A DNA stretch of 64,000 bases, taken from assembly GCA_963169355.1 (NCBI GenBank), contig CAUJCR010000002.1:186001-250000 (forward strand), read 5' to 3'. Below, one piece after another: positions 51,937-61,336 of this stretch. The position numbers and the translations under genes are program-made. Every line of letters starts with the position of its first letter. Position 1 is the stretch's first letter. The notes beneath the pieces are model-generated. The model saw nothing but the letters and a program-made list of their open reading frames with translations. It ran no database searches and had not been told where the DNA came from. The stretch is from Bacteroidota bacterium (GTDB taxonomy: Bacteria; Bacteroidota; Bacteroidia; B-17B0; Aurantibacillaceae).

Positions 51937-54900
51937 ATGAGGCTATTCTCGAGAACCATTACCGTTATATTGTGCTATTTAATTTCTAGTCAATTTATAA
52001 TTGCACAAACATGCCCATCTATTACAGCAATGGCTGGCACATCCACTAACACCACTATATGTTTGGGTCAGTGCGCTAGTTTAACCGCCTCGGTAACACC
52101 TGTAAAATCTACAACAACATACTCTGTTACATCAATACCTCATAATCCGTATCCATATAGTGGAGGTAGTCCTGCGATGGGTAATGTTGATGACTTGTGG
52201 AGCCCCATCATCAATATTGGATTTAACTTCTGTTATTTTGGGAATACCTTCAATCAGTTAGTTATAGGTAGTAATGGTGAAGTTACTTTTGATTTAAGTA
52301 GAGCGAACAGTCCTGAGAACTACTCTATAAATGCAGTTTTACCAAACACCATAGAGCACCCTGTTAATACAATTTGTGTGGCTTATAGAGATATAAATCC
52401 TGCAATAGGTAGTACTTCAACTATTAATACTTACACTACTGGAGTTGCTCCTTGTCGTAAGTTTGTAGTGTATTGGTCGAATATACCTATGTTTAGTTGT
52501 ACTTCTCAATTATCAACTTTCCAATTGGTACTTCATGAAGGAACTAATATTATTGAAACCTATATTAATAGCAGCGTAGCTTGTATGGCGTGGCAATCAG
52601 GAAAAGGATTAATGGGAATACAAGATGGAACAGGAACAACTGCTGTTGTACCACCTGGAAGAAACATATTAACCCCATGGAGTGCTAATAACGAAGCGTG
52701 GCGATATGTACCAACTGGCGCCAATACATATACTGTAAATTGGACAGGGCCAAGCGGTTTTACCGCAACAGGATTAAATGCTGCACCTTGCCCTACCGCT
52801 ACTAGTAACTACACAGCTACAATGAATGTACTAAATTGCGATGGAACAACAACTACCTTTTCAAGTGCTATTCAGGTATCTGTTACACCAACTCCTACTG
52901 CTCCTATTGTAGCTACACCAACTGCAGTATGTAGAGGTAATTCTTCAGTTTTATCTTCTACTGGCGCAAGCTCTTACACATGGATGCCAGGTGGCGCCAA
53001 TACATCATCAATAACAGTAACACCTAGCGTTACTACAACTTACACATTAACAAAACAAGTAGGTAGTTGTACTTCAACTCAAACAATTACTTTAGTTGTA
53101 CGACCTACGCCAACTATTGTCGCAACAAGTAATCCAACCGTAATTTGTGGGGGCGGATCAGCAACCCTTACTGCTAACGGTGCTGCTACTTATACTTGGA
53201 ACCCTGGTGCTATTACAAGTGCTACAGCTGTGGTTTCTCCTACTGCTACCACTATTTATACCGTTGTGGGAACTAATACTTTAGGTTGTACTAATTCTAG
53301 AACCTTAAGTTTAACTGTTTCTCCTAATCCAACTGTAATTGCTTCAGCTTCTTCTTCTACTATTTGTCCTGCTACTTCTACCTCTTTAACGGCTAGTGGT
53401 GCTAATACTTATACTTGGATGCCGGGTAGTTTAACTGGTGCTAATGTAGTGGTATCGCCTACTGTAAATACAACTTATACCGTTACTGGTAGAAATACGG
53501 CTGGCTGTACAGCTACCAGAACATTGGTTATCACTGTTCTTCCTAATATGACGCTCACTCCTGTGGCTTCACCAACTATGATTTGTAACGGTAATAGTTC
53601 TACCTTAACCGTTAGTGGCGCTAGCTCTTATTCTTGGATGCCGGGTAGTTTAACTGGTTCTAATGTGGTAGTGTCGCCTACTGTAAATACAACTTATACT
53701 GTTACTGGTACCGATGGGAATGGCTGTTCTAAAACTGCTACTCTGACGGTTAGAATCTCTACTATTAATGTAACGGCTTCTAGCAATCCTACCGTTTTAT
53801 GTACTGGCAATTCAGCAACTCTTACTGCTAACGGTGCTGCTACTTATACTTGGAACCCTGGTGCTATTACAAGTGCTACAGCTGTGGTTTCTCCTACTGC
53901 TACTACTATTTATACTGTTGTGGGAACTAACACTTTAGGTTGTACTTCAACAACAACTGTTAATCTTACTGTAAATACAACACCTACTGTTATTATAAGT
54001 CCTGCCAGTTCAAGTATTTGTGCTGGGGAAACAGTAACACTTACGGCTAATGGTGCTGATAATTATACATGGACGCCGGGTAGCATGAGCGGAAGTATTG
54101 CTATTGTATCTCCTACTGTAAATACTACTTATACTATTCAAGGAGGTTCATTAGCAGGTTGTGTGAATACGGTTACAACTTCAGTTACTGTTAATCCATT
54201 ACCAGTTATAACTACAAGTTCTACACCATTTATATTATGTTCGGGTAATACAGGGACCTTAACAGCTAACGGTGCTGCTACTTACACATGGATGCCAGGA
54301 AATATAACAGGAGCTACTGTAACTGTATCGCCTACCTCAACAACTATTTTTACAGTAACAGGAGCGACAGCTTTTAATTGCGTAAATACCGCTACCGTTA
54401 ATTTAAAGGTAACTAACACGCCAACTATTTCAATCAGTTCTAGTACAGATTCTATTTGTGCAGGAAATACATCTATATTAAACGCTACTGGTGCGGTTAC
54501 TTATACTTGGATGCCAGGCGCTACAACAGGAAGTACCTTAGCTGCTACTCCAAGTATTACAACAACCTACACCTTAACAGGTGATAATGGATTTGGATGC
54601 TTGGATACTGAAACATTTACGCTTACTGTAAATCCAACTCCAACTATTACAACTACAGCTTCTCCAACGATTATTTGTAGTGGATCAAGCAGTACCTTAA
54701 CCGTAATGGGTGCAACAAATTACACGTGGATGCCTAGCGCAACAATAGGAAGCACTACAGTAGTAACTCCAACTATTAATACAACATATTCGGTAACTGG
54801 AGAAGATGCTTTAGGTTGTACTGCTACAGAAACAGTTCTTGTAACATTAGCAAATAGTTCAATAACTGCCACTAGTTCATCAACAGCTATATGTATTGGT

Positions 54901-57900
54901 AGTTCAGCTACTTTAACAGCAAGTGGTTCATCTAGTTATACTTGGAATCCAGGAGCAATAACTGGGGCAACCGCTATGGTTACACCAACAATTTCTACTA
55001 TTTATACTGTATCTGCAACTAATACATTAGGTTGTGTGGATTCACAAACAATTAGTTTAACTGTAAACTCTTTACCTAGTTTAACAGTTAGTGCAAATCC
55101 TACCGCTATTTGTGCAGGAAATCCATCTACATTAACAGCAAGTGGAGCAAGTTCTTATACTTGGAATCCAGGTGCTATAACCGGAAGCGCCATAGCTGTA
55201 ACACCTACCACATCTACTACTTACACAGTTGTAGGTGAGGATAATGGTTGTGTAGCTACTAATACAATTATGCTTAATATTGGAAGTACGCCTACTATCT
55301 CGGTTACAGCATCTTCTAATACAATTTGTTCTGGCAGTACAGCTTCGTTAACAGCAACGGGTGCTACCTCTTATACTTGGAATCCAGGCAACTTAAATGG
55401 AACTACCATAACAGTAACGCCAACCATTACAACCACCTATACCGTAAATGCTGATAATGGCGGTGGCTGTATTGCAACAGAAACAATTAGTATTAATGTA
55501 AACGCAGCGCCTTCTATCACTATAACACCAAATGCCTCTACCATTTGTATAGGAGATATGGTAAGTATGAATGCTAGTGGAGCTAACACCTATACTTGGA
55601 TGCCTTTAGCGGCTATAACAGCAAGTGTTACCGATACGCCAACTATTACTACTACCTATACTGTAACTGGCGAAGATGCTATTGGATGTACAAGCAACCA
55701 AACTATTACCATCACTGTTAATCCAATCCCAACCTTAACTTTAAGTGTTAACCCAAGTACAATCTGTGTTGGAACAACAGCTACGCTTACTGCAAGTGGC
55801 GCAACGTCGTATAGTTGGAACCCAGGTGGCTTTACTGGAAATACTATAACGGATTCACCAAGCTCAACAACTACTTATACAGTTATTGGCGATAATGTTG
55901 CTTGTAGCACCACAGAAACAATTACTTTAACGGTAATAACCTCTCCAACAACTTTAACGGTAACGGCAACACCAACAATGATGTGTGCTGGTGCAACCGT
56001 AAGTTTAACAGCGTTAGGTGCAACAAATTATACATGGATGCCTATTAATATTAATAATGCAAATGCAACAGATAATCCAACGGTTGCCACAACTTATACA
56101 GTATTAGGAGATAATGGAACTTGCGTATCATCATCAACTGTATTTGTAGATATTACACCTGGCCCTACTGGAGTAAGCGCTATCTGTAATGGCACTATTA
56201 ATTGTATCACCTCAACGGTCTCTTTATCTGGTAATACAACTTCAACAGCTAGTGTTAATTATAGTTGGTCTGGACCATCATCTTATACCTCTAGTGTTCA
56301 AAATCCAACTGGAATATCATTAGAAGGAACCTATACATTAACTGTAACAGATGCAGGAACAGGTTGTAGCGCTACTGAAACGGTTGCTGTAACAACTAAT
56401 ACAATTCCACCAAGTATTACAGCATCTAGTCCAATGCTTGGTTGCAACACTAGTGTAACACTCTCTGTAACTACACCTACAACATCTACATATAGTTATA
56501 CTTGGAGTGGCCCTTCGAGTTTTACTTCGGCTATTGCTAGTCCAACTGCAAACGTAGTAGGTGATTACACTGTAACTGTAACCGACGTAGTAAGTGGTTG
56601 TTCAAGTACAACAGTTGTAACAGTGGGTAGTAGCACTAATACACCTGTGTTTACAGCAAGTATTGTTCCTGCAACTTGCACAGGTACTGTAGCTAATAAT
56701 GATGGTACTATTTTAATTTCAGGAAATAATATGAGTGATACATACGATTTATCTGAAGCAACAACTTATACAGGTAGCGCAACTTATTCTACTGCAAACG
56801 CAATACCTGTAAGTGGCGTAATTACTAATACATTAAACAATCCAACAGTTATAACTGCTTATACATTAAGAATATTTGGAAGCAATGGTTGTTTTAAAGA
56901 CACAACGCTTTATTTAACACCAACCACTTGTACGGTTTCAGTTACAGCTAGTGCCTTAGGTATTACAAAGGCTGTAGGAACTCCTACTTTTGTAAATAAT
57001 ACAGCTTATAATATAACATACACTGTGGTAGCATTTAATAACTCTACCTCAGACATTACTAATTTTAGTTTAATTGATAGCTTAGCTAACACATTCCCAT
57101 CGCCAACAAGCTATACAGTTATTACAGCTCCAATTATAAGTTCTATAAATAGTAGTTTAACCGTTAATTCGGCTTACGATGGTGTAACCAATAATGATTT
57201 ATTAATTCCAAGTAGCAGTACATTAACCGTTGGTAAGAAAGACACTATCATCTTTACCGTTCAAATTAATCCGAACGGCTTGTTTGGACCATTTGATAAT
57301 ACCGCTATAGGTAGTGGCGTATTGAGCGGAACAATAGTAGCAGATAGTTCAAACACAGGATTTGTATGGGATCCAGACGGAGATGGAAATGCTAATAATA
57401 ATAACATACCTACTACTGTATCTTTAACTCCAAATACATCACTTGATATAGTAAAAGAAGCAACAGTATCTGGAATTTTAGAAGATAAAACATTAGATGT
57501 TACTTATACTATCCAGGTTAGTAATCTTGGTAATGATACTATTACATCTGTTCAAGTTATAGATAGCTTAAAAATTCCTTCGCCTGCTACATTCTATGTC
57601 AAGTCGGGACCTATAACCACAGGAAATTTAATTCCGAATATCAACTATAATGGAATAAGCGATCCTGCATTACTAACTCCAAGCGGAAGTAAAATTGCAC
57701 CAGGAATAACAGAAACTATTTCATTTGTTATAAACATCACTCCGAACGCAGTAACAAGTATAACAAATACAGCAACTGGAGCTGGTTTTGGCGCAGATGG
57801 TGGAATAGTAAATGATAGTTCAAATACTGTAATAAGTATTTTACCAGATGTTAATTTATTTATTCCAGAAGTATTTACACCAGACGGAGACGGTAAAAAT

Positions 57901-58137
57901 GATTTATTTGTCATGAAAGGTATTAAGGGAAGAACGGTAAAAATTACAGTATTCAACCGCTGGGGAAGTAAAGTATATGAACATAGTAACTATGATAACA
58001 CATGGAACGGAACTGCCAATGTAAATGGTTTACAGTTGGGCAATAATAAATTACCACAAGGCACTTATTATTACATTATTGAATTTGAAGACGGCATGGA
58101 TAAACCAGTAAATGGTTATGTTGTTTTACAATATTAA
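51937..58137 (+). CDS. Giant Ig-like-repeat adhesin with T9SS type B sorting domain (2066 aa)
   Basis: Signal peptide (MRLFSRTITVILCYLISSQFIIAQ). The N-terminal region (about 25-310) includes a nidogen-like segment, DLWSPIINIGFNFCYFGNTFNQLVIGSNGEVTF ... KFVVYWSNIPMF. Fifteen or more Ig-like repeats of about 70-75 aa follow (to about 1430), each with ICxGxSxTLTAxGAxxYTWxPG and TTTYTVxGxxxxGC. Three irregular Ig/SprB-like repeats, two DUF11-type domains (about 1680-1970; ITKAVGTPTFVNNTAYNITYTVVAFNNS; LDIVKEATVSG), and a type B CTD at about 1974-2066 (LFIPEVFTPDGDGKNDLF, FNRWGSKVYE, TWNG) complete it. It is probably a cell-surface adhesin exported by T9SS and operonic with PorP/SprF and a PorE-like protein downstream. 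Two internal DNA segments are nearly identical, evidence of recent repeat recombination. Confidence 0.92.
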   Translation: MRLFSRTITVILCYLISSQFIIAQTCPSITAMAGTSTNTTICLGQCASLTASVTPVKSTTTYSVTSIPHNPYPYSGGSPAMGNVDDLWSPIINIGFNFCYFGNTFNQLVIGSNGEVTFDLSRANSPENYSINAVLPNTIEHPVNTICVAYRDINPAIGSTSTINTYTTGVAPCRKFVVYWSNIPMFSCTSQLSTFQLVLHEGTNIIETYINSSVACMAWQSGKGLMGIQDGTGTTAVVPPGRNILTPWSANNEAWRYVPTGANTYTVNWTGPSGFTATGLNAAPCPTATSNYTATMNVLNCDGTTTTFSSAIQVSVTPTPTAPIVATPTAVCRGNSSVLSSTGASSYTWMPGGANTSSITVTPSVTTTYTLTKQVGSCTSTQTITLVVRPTPTIVATSNPTVICGGGSATLTANGAATYTWNPGAITSATAVVSPTATTIYTVVGTNTLGCTNSRTLSLTVSPNPTVIASASSSTICPATSTSLTASGANTYTWMPGSLTGANVVVSPTVNTTYTVTGRNTAGCTATRTLVITVLPNMTLTPVASPTMICNGNSSTLTVSGASSYSWMPGSLTGSNVVVSPTVNTTYTVTGTDGNGCSKTATLTVRISTINVTASSNPTVLCTGNSATLTANGAATYTWNPGAITSATAVVSPTATTIYTVVGTNTLGCTSTTTVNLTVNTTPTVIISPASSSICAGETVTLTANGADNYTWTPGSMSGSIAIVSPTVNTTYTIQGGSLAGCVNTVTTSVTVNPLPVITTSSTPFILCSGNTGTLTANGAATYTWMPGNITGATVTVSPTSTTIFTVTGATAFNCVNTATVNLKVTNTPTISISSSTDSICAGNTSILNATGAVTYTWMPGATTGSTLAATPSITTTYTLTGDNGFGCLDTETFTLTVNPTPTITTTASPTIICSGSSSTLTVMGATNYTWMPSATIGSTTVVTPTINTTYSVTGEDALGCTATETVLVTLANSSITATSSSTAICIGSSATLTASGSSSYTWNPGAITGATAMVTPTISTIYTVSATNTLGCVDSQTISLTVNSLPSLTVSANPTAICAGNPSTLTASGASSYTWNPGAITGSAIAVTPTTSTTYTVVGEDNGCVATNTIMLNIGSTPTISVTASSNTICSGSTASLTATGATSYTWNPGNLNGTTITVTPTITTTYTVNADNGGGCIATETISINVNAAPSITITPNASTICIGDMVSMNASGANTYTWMPLAAITASVTDTPTITTTYTVTGEDAIGCTSNQTITITVNPIPTLTLSVNPSTICVGTTATLTASGATSYSWNPGGFTGNTITDSPSSTTTYTVIGDNVACSTTETITLTVITSPTTLTVTATPTMMCAGATVSLTALGATNYTWMPININNANATDNPTVATTYTVLGDNGTCVSSSTVFVDITPGPTGVSAICNGTINCITSTVSLSGNTTSTASVNYSWSGPSSYTSSVQNPTGISLEGTYTLTVTDAGTGCSATETVAVTTNTIPPSITASSPMLGCNTSVTLSVTTPTTSTYSYTWSGPSSFTSAIASPTANVVGDYTVTVTDVVSGCSSTTVVTVGSSTNTPVFTASIVPATCTGTVANNDGTILISGNNMSDTYDLSEATTYTGSATYSTANAIPVSGVITNTLNNPTVITAYTLRIFGSNGCFKDTTLYLTPTTCTVSVTASALGITKAVGTPTFVNNTAYNITYTVVAFNNSTSDITNFSLIDSLANTFPSPTSYTVITAPIISSINSSLTVNSAYDGVTNNDLLIPSSSTLTVGKKDTIIFTVQINPNGLFGPFDNTAIGSGVLSGTIVADSSNTGFVWDPDGDGNANNNNIPTTVSLTPNTSLDIVKEATVSGILEDKTLDVTYTIQVSNLGNDTITSVQVIDSLKIPSPATFYVKSGPITTGNLIPNINYNGISDPALLTPSGSKIAPGITETISFVINITPNAVTSITNTATGAGFGADGGIVNDSSNTVISILPDVNLFIPEVFTPDGDGKNDLFVMKGIKGRTVKITVFNRWGSKVYEHSNYDNTWNGTANVNGLQLGNNKLPQGTYYYIIEFEDGMDKPVNGYVVLQY
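53167..53292 (+). repeat. Near-identical 126-bp repeat, copy 1
   Basis: Begins CTTACTGCTAACGGTGCTGC and matches 53821-53946 at all but about three positions, all silent. Within the adhesin gene. Confidence 0.85.
53821..53946 (+). repeat. Near-identical 126-bp repeat, copy 2
   Basis: Second copy of the segment at 53167-53292, 654 bp (218 aa) downstream, in frame. Confidence 0.85.
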
Positions 58138-58172
58138 TTCATATAAATAAACAGACATTAAAATATTATACC

Positions 58173-59108
58173 ATGAAAAAATCAATTTTAATAACAATCA
58201 TAACTTTACTAAGTAGCTTAACAGCTATTGCGCAATACGATGCCATGTTTACTCAATACATGTTTAATGAGATGTATATTAATCCAGCCTATGCTGGTTC
58301 TAAAGAGGCTATGTCCACCACATTGGCACACCGTCAACAATGGGTTAATTTTCCTGGACGGCCAATTACCACATCATTTACTTTACATGGGCCATTGGCA
58401 GATGGTAAAATGGGATTAGGTATTAGTTTCTTAAATGAAAAAATTGGTAAGTTAAATCGAAATTTAGCTTATCTAAATTATGCATATAGAATTAAAGTAA
58501 GCGAAAAAGGAAAATTATCGTTTGGTTTAATGGCTGGAATGCATAATCAGGTTAATAAACTATCTGAACTAAAAGCAACAGAGGGGGGCGATATTCAAAT
58601 CTCTCAAAATACTCCTAGCATTTTTACTCCCAATTTTGGTGCAGGCATTTATTATTATACTAATACTTTTTATGCTGGATTATCAATACCACGTATGATT
58701 GATGATAGCTATGTGTTTGATGGGAAAGGTGAACTTCAAAAATCTACAAGAATTAACCCCACAACATTTCATTATTATTTAACGGTAGGTAATGTATTTA
58801 CAATAAATGAAGATTTAAAGGTAAAACCACAGGCTATGGTGAAACTAGTTCAAAATGCGCCTTTACAATACGATGTTAATGCTAACTTCTTAATCAAGAA
58901 TAAAATTTGGGCAGGAGTTTCATACCGTAGCAGTTCAGACATTTCAGCTTTACTTGGCTTACAAGTAAACAACCAATTTGCAGTAAATTATTCGTATGAC
59001 TACTCATTAAGTAAAATTCAAAAATACTCTCAAGGCTCACATGAAATTGTATTAAGCTATTTATTTGCCTTTAAACAACAAAAAGTAATTACACCAAGAT
59101 ATTTTTAA
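58173..59108 (+). CDS. PorP/SprF family type IX secretion outer-membrane protein
   Basis: 311 aa. A signal peptide (MKKSILITIITLLSSLTAIAQ) is followed by the family signature YDAMFTQYMFNEMYINPAYAGSKEAMSTTLAHRQQWVNFPGRPITTSFTLHGPL, then beta-strands to the end. Of the three paralogues in the window it is closest to the PorP consensus (MFTQYMFN..YINPAYAG). It lies 35 bp after the 2066-aa adhesin and 5 bp before the OmpA/PorE-like gene, completing a three-gene cassette. Expected to be an outer-membrane barrel needed for secretion or anchoring of the neighbouring adhesin. Confidence 0.95.
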   Translation: MKKSILITIITLLSSLTAIAQYDAMFTQYMFNEMYINPAYAGSKEAMSTTLAHRQQWVNFPGRPITTSFTLHGPLADGKMGLGISFLNEKIGKLNRNLAYLNYAYRIKVSEKGKLSFGLMAGMHNQVNKLSELKATEGGDIQISQNTPSIFTPNFGAGIYYYTNTFYAGLSIPRMIDDSYVFDGKGELQKSTRINPTTFHYYLTVGNVFTINEDLKVKPQAMVKLVQNAPLQYDVNANFLIKNKIWAGVSYRSSSDISALLGLQVNNQFAVNYSYDYSLSKIQKYSQGSHEIVLSYLFAFKQQKVITPRYF

Positions 59109-59113
59109 AAGCT

Positions 59114-61315
59114 ATGAACAAAATTATATTCTATACTTCGATCTTAGTTTCATTAGCATTAACAAGTGTTGCTCAAAAAGCAAGTATTAAATCTGCTAAT
59201 AAGCTATACAGTTCTAAACTATACTCGTTGGCTATACCTAAATACGAATCTGTTTTAAAAAAGGATAGTTCGAATGCAGACGTATTAGCTAACTTAGCGG
59301 AATGTTACCGCAATACTAATAATACCAATGGACAATTAATTTGTTATGGTAAATTAATTAAAAACGGAAAGGCAGATGCCACGCAGAAATTATATTATGG
59401 TCAAGCCTTAATGAAATCCAAGAGATACGACGAATCAAAAAAACAATTTGAAGAAATAAAAGACGATTCAAGAAGCGAAGCTTTTATAAAAGGATTAAAT
59501 CATTTAAAACAATTTGCAAAAGACTCTGATGCTTATGCTTTAAAATACGCTCCTTTTAATACCAATTATGATGAGTTTTCTGCAGTTACATTCATGTCAA
59601 CTAAAATTGTTTTTGCTTCTAATAACACTAAATCAGCTTGGATAAGCAAAAAACATGGTTGGACCGACAGAAAATACTGTCATATGTTTATGACAGAGAA
59701 AGATGAATTTGGCGATTATGAAACACCTGCTATTTTTATAGCTGAGTATATGCCAAAATACAATGATGGCCCTTTTTGCTCAAGTGTTGATGGAAAAAAT
59801 ATTTTCTTTACTCGTAATTCAACCAACAAAAAGGATAAAAGTTCAGATGGATTTCAAAAGTTAAAAATACTACAGGCTACAATCGCAAATAACAATATCC
59901 AATCGGTTATGCCATTAAAGTTTAACAATAATGAGTACAACTGTGCGCATCCTGCAATTAGCGCTGACGGGAAAACACTTTATTTTGCATCTGATATGGG
60001 GGGAGGACAAGGCGGTATGGATTTATACTACTGTAAGTTAGATGCAAGTGGTGCATGGGGTACACCTGTTAACATGGGAGATAAAATTAATACCAAAGGC
60101 AATGAATTATTTCCTTCAATAACAGCCGATAATATTTTATACTTTGCATCAAACGGTCATGAAGGACTTGGAGGATTAGATGTTTATGAAGTAAAAATAA
60201 AAGACGAAAAACCCGGAAAGGTGTATAACATGGGGAAACCCGTAAATAGCGAGTTTGATGATTTTTCATATAACTTAAATAGTGATGGTAAAACTGGTTT
60301 TGTTACCTCGAACCGTAGAACTGGTGGCATGAACGATGATATTTACTTTTTAGATGTATTAAGAAAAGTAAGTAGAGGTAAACCAATAAAATTCCTTGTT
60401 AAAGATAAAGAAACGCAAGCTCCATTAACAGGAGTGAAAATTAAATTAAATAATGACTCTTTGGTAACTAACGAAAACGGTGTTGCTGAGTATGTTTTAG
60501 AAGAAGAAGTAAAATATGCAACAAGCATTAAACTAGATAAATATTTTGACGTAAACGATACGCTTGCAGGTAGTATGTTTGAGGAAGAAGAGATTGATAA
60601 AGCTATTAATCTTGAAAAAGACCCTAACTTATCTCTATTAGCCGGTATATACGATGCTAAAACTGGCGAAGGCATCTCGGGTGTAACTATTAAAATAAAA
60701 GACTTAACAGTTAGTGATGAGTTTGAATTAATTAAAACTGAAAAAAATGGCGAGTATAGAAAACCGCTAAAAGGAAAACGTATTGGCGATAAATTACTGT
60801 ACCTTGTAACCATTGAGAAAGAAGGTTATTTAACTAAAACCACCAATTTTTCTTATGATATAAAGAAAGAAGGTGAAATACAGTTAAATGAGCTACTCTC
60901 TTTAACCATTGGTAAAGTAGAAGTAGGTATGGATTTGGCTAAAATGATTGATATCAAACCTATTTATTTCGACTTAGGAAAATCTACTATTAGAAAAGAT
61001 GCAGCCACCGAGTTAGATAAAATTGTAAAAGTAATGAATGAATACCCTGGAATGACCATTGAATTGGGTTCTCATACCGATTGCAGAGGCTCTGCAGCGG
61101 CAAATTTAAAACTATCTACAACTAGAGCAAAAGCCTCTGCAAATTACATTATTAAAAAAGGAATTGCTAAAACTCGCATTACTGGTAAAGGTTATGGAGA
61201 AAGCAAACTCCTAAACACTTGTGGTTGTGAAGGGAAAACACAATCTACTTGTAGTGAAGACGAACACGCTAAGAATAGAAGAACAGAATTTATCATTACA
61301 AAGCTGAAGCAATAA
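59114..61315 (+). CDS. PorE-like OmpA protein: TPR, PD40 propeller, CNA-B-like and OmpA domains
   Basis: 733 aa. Signal peptide (MNKIIFYTSILVSLALTSVAQ); TPR region (about 25-130, KLYSSKLYSLAIPKYESVLKKDSSNADVLANLAECY); PD40 propeller (about 165-410, CAHPAISADGKTLYFASDMGGGQGGMDLYYC); two carboxypeptidase-regulatory/CNA-B-like folds (about 425-600; PLTGVKIKLNNDSLVTNENGVAEY; GEGISGVTIKIKD); and a canonical OmpA peptidoglycan-binding domain (about 615-733, IYFDLGKSTIRKDAATELDKI ... GSHTDCRGS ... NRRTEFII). This is the PorE domain order, a T9SS component that binds peptidoglycan in Porphyromonas. The stop codon lies in the loop of the terminator. Confidence 0.93.
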   Translation: MNKIIFYTSILVSLALTSVAQKASIKSANKLYSSKLYSLAIPKYESVLKKDSSNADVLANLAECYRNTNNTNGQLICYGKLIKNGKADATQKLYYGQALMKSKRYDESKKQFEEIKDDSRSEAFIKGLNHLKQFAKDSDAYALKYAPFNTNYDEFSAVTFMSTKIVFASNNTKSAWISKKHGWTDRKYCHMFMTEKDEFGDYETPAIFIAEYMPKYNDGPFCSSVDGKNIFFTRNSTNKKDKSSDGFQKLKILQATIANNNIQSVMPLKFNNNEYNCAHPAISADGKTLYFASDMGGGQGGMDLYYCKLDASGAWGTPVNMGDKINTKGNELFPSITADNILYFASNGHEGLGGLDVYEVKIKDEKPGKVYNMGKPVNSEFDDFSYNLNSDGKTGFVTSNRRTGGMNDDIYFLDVLRKVSRGKPIKFLVKDKETQAPLTGVKIKLNNDSLVTNENGVAEYVLEEEVKYATSIKLDKYFDVNDTLAGSMFEEEEIDKAINLEKDPNLSLLAGIYDAKTGEGISGVTIKIKDLTVSDEFELIKTEKNGEYRKPLKGKRIGDKLLYLVTIEKEGYLTKTTNFSYDIKKEGEIQLNELLSLTIGKVEVGMDLAKMIDIKPIYFDLGKSTIRKDAATELDKIVKVMNEYPGMTIELGSHTDCRGSAAANLKLSTTRAKASANYIIKKGIAKTRITGKGYGESKLLNTCGCEGKTQSTCSEDEHAKNRRTEFIITKLKQ

Positions 61316-61336
61316 TTGCTTCAGCTCTTTTATTAT
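61302..61336 (+). terminator. Terminator overlapping the end of the PorE-like gene
   Basis: AGCTGAAGCAA-TAA-TTGCTTCAGCT, a perfect 11-bp stem followed by CTTTTATTAT. The 5' arm encodes the last residues (KLKQ) and the 3-nt loop is the TAA stop codon. Confidence 0.8.

Noticed and set aside
60343-60813. 156-aa minus-strand ORF inside the PorE-like gene
   Set aside because: Opposite-strand shadow of a well-supported gene with clear domains; no independent evidence.
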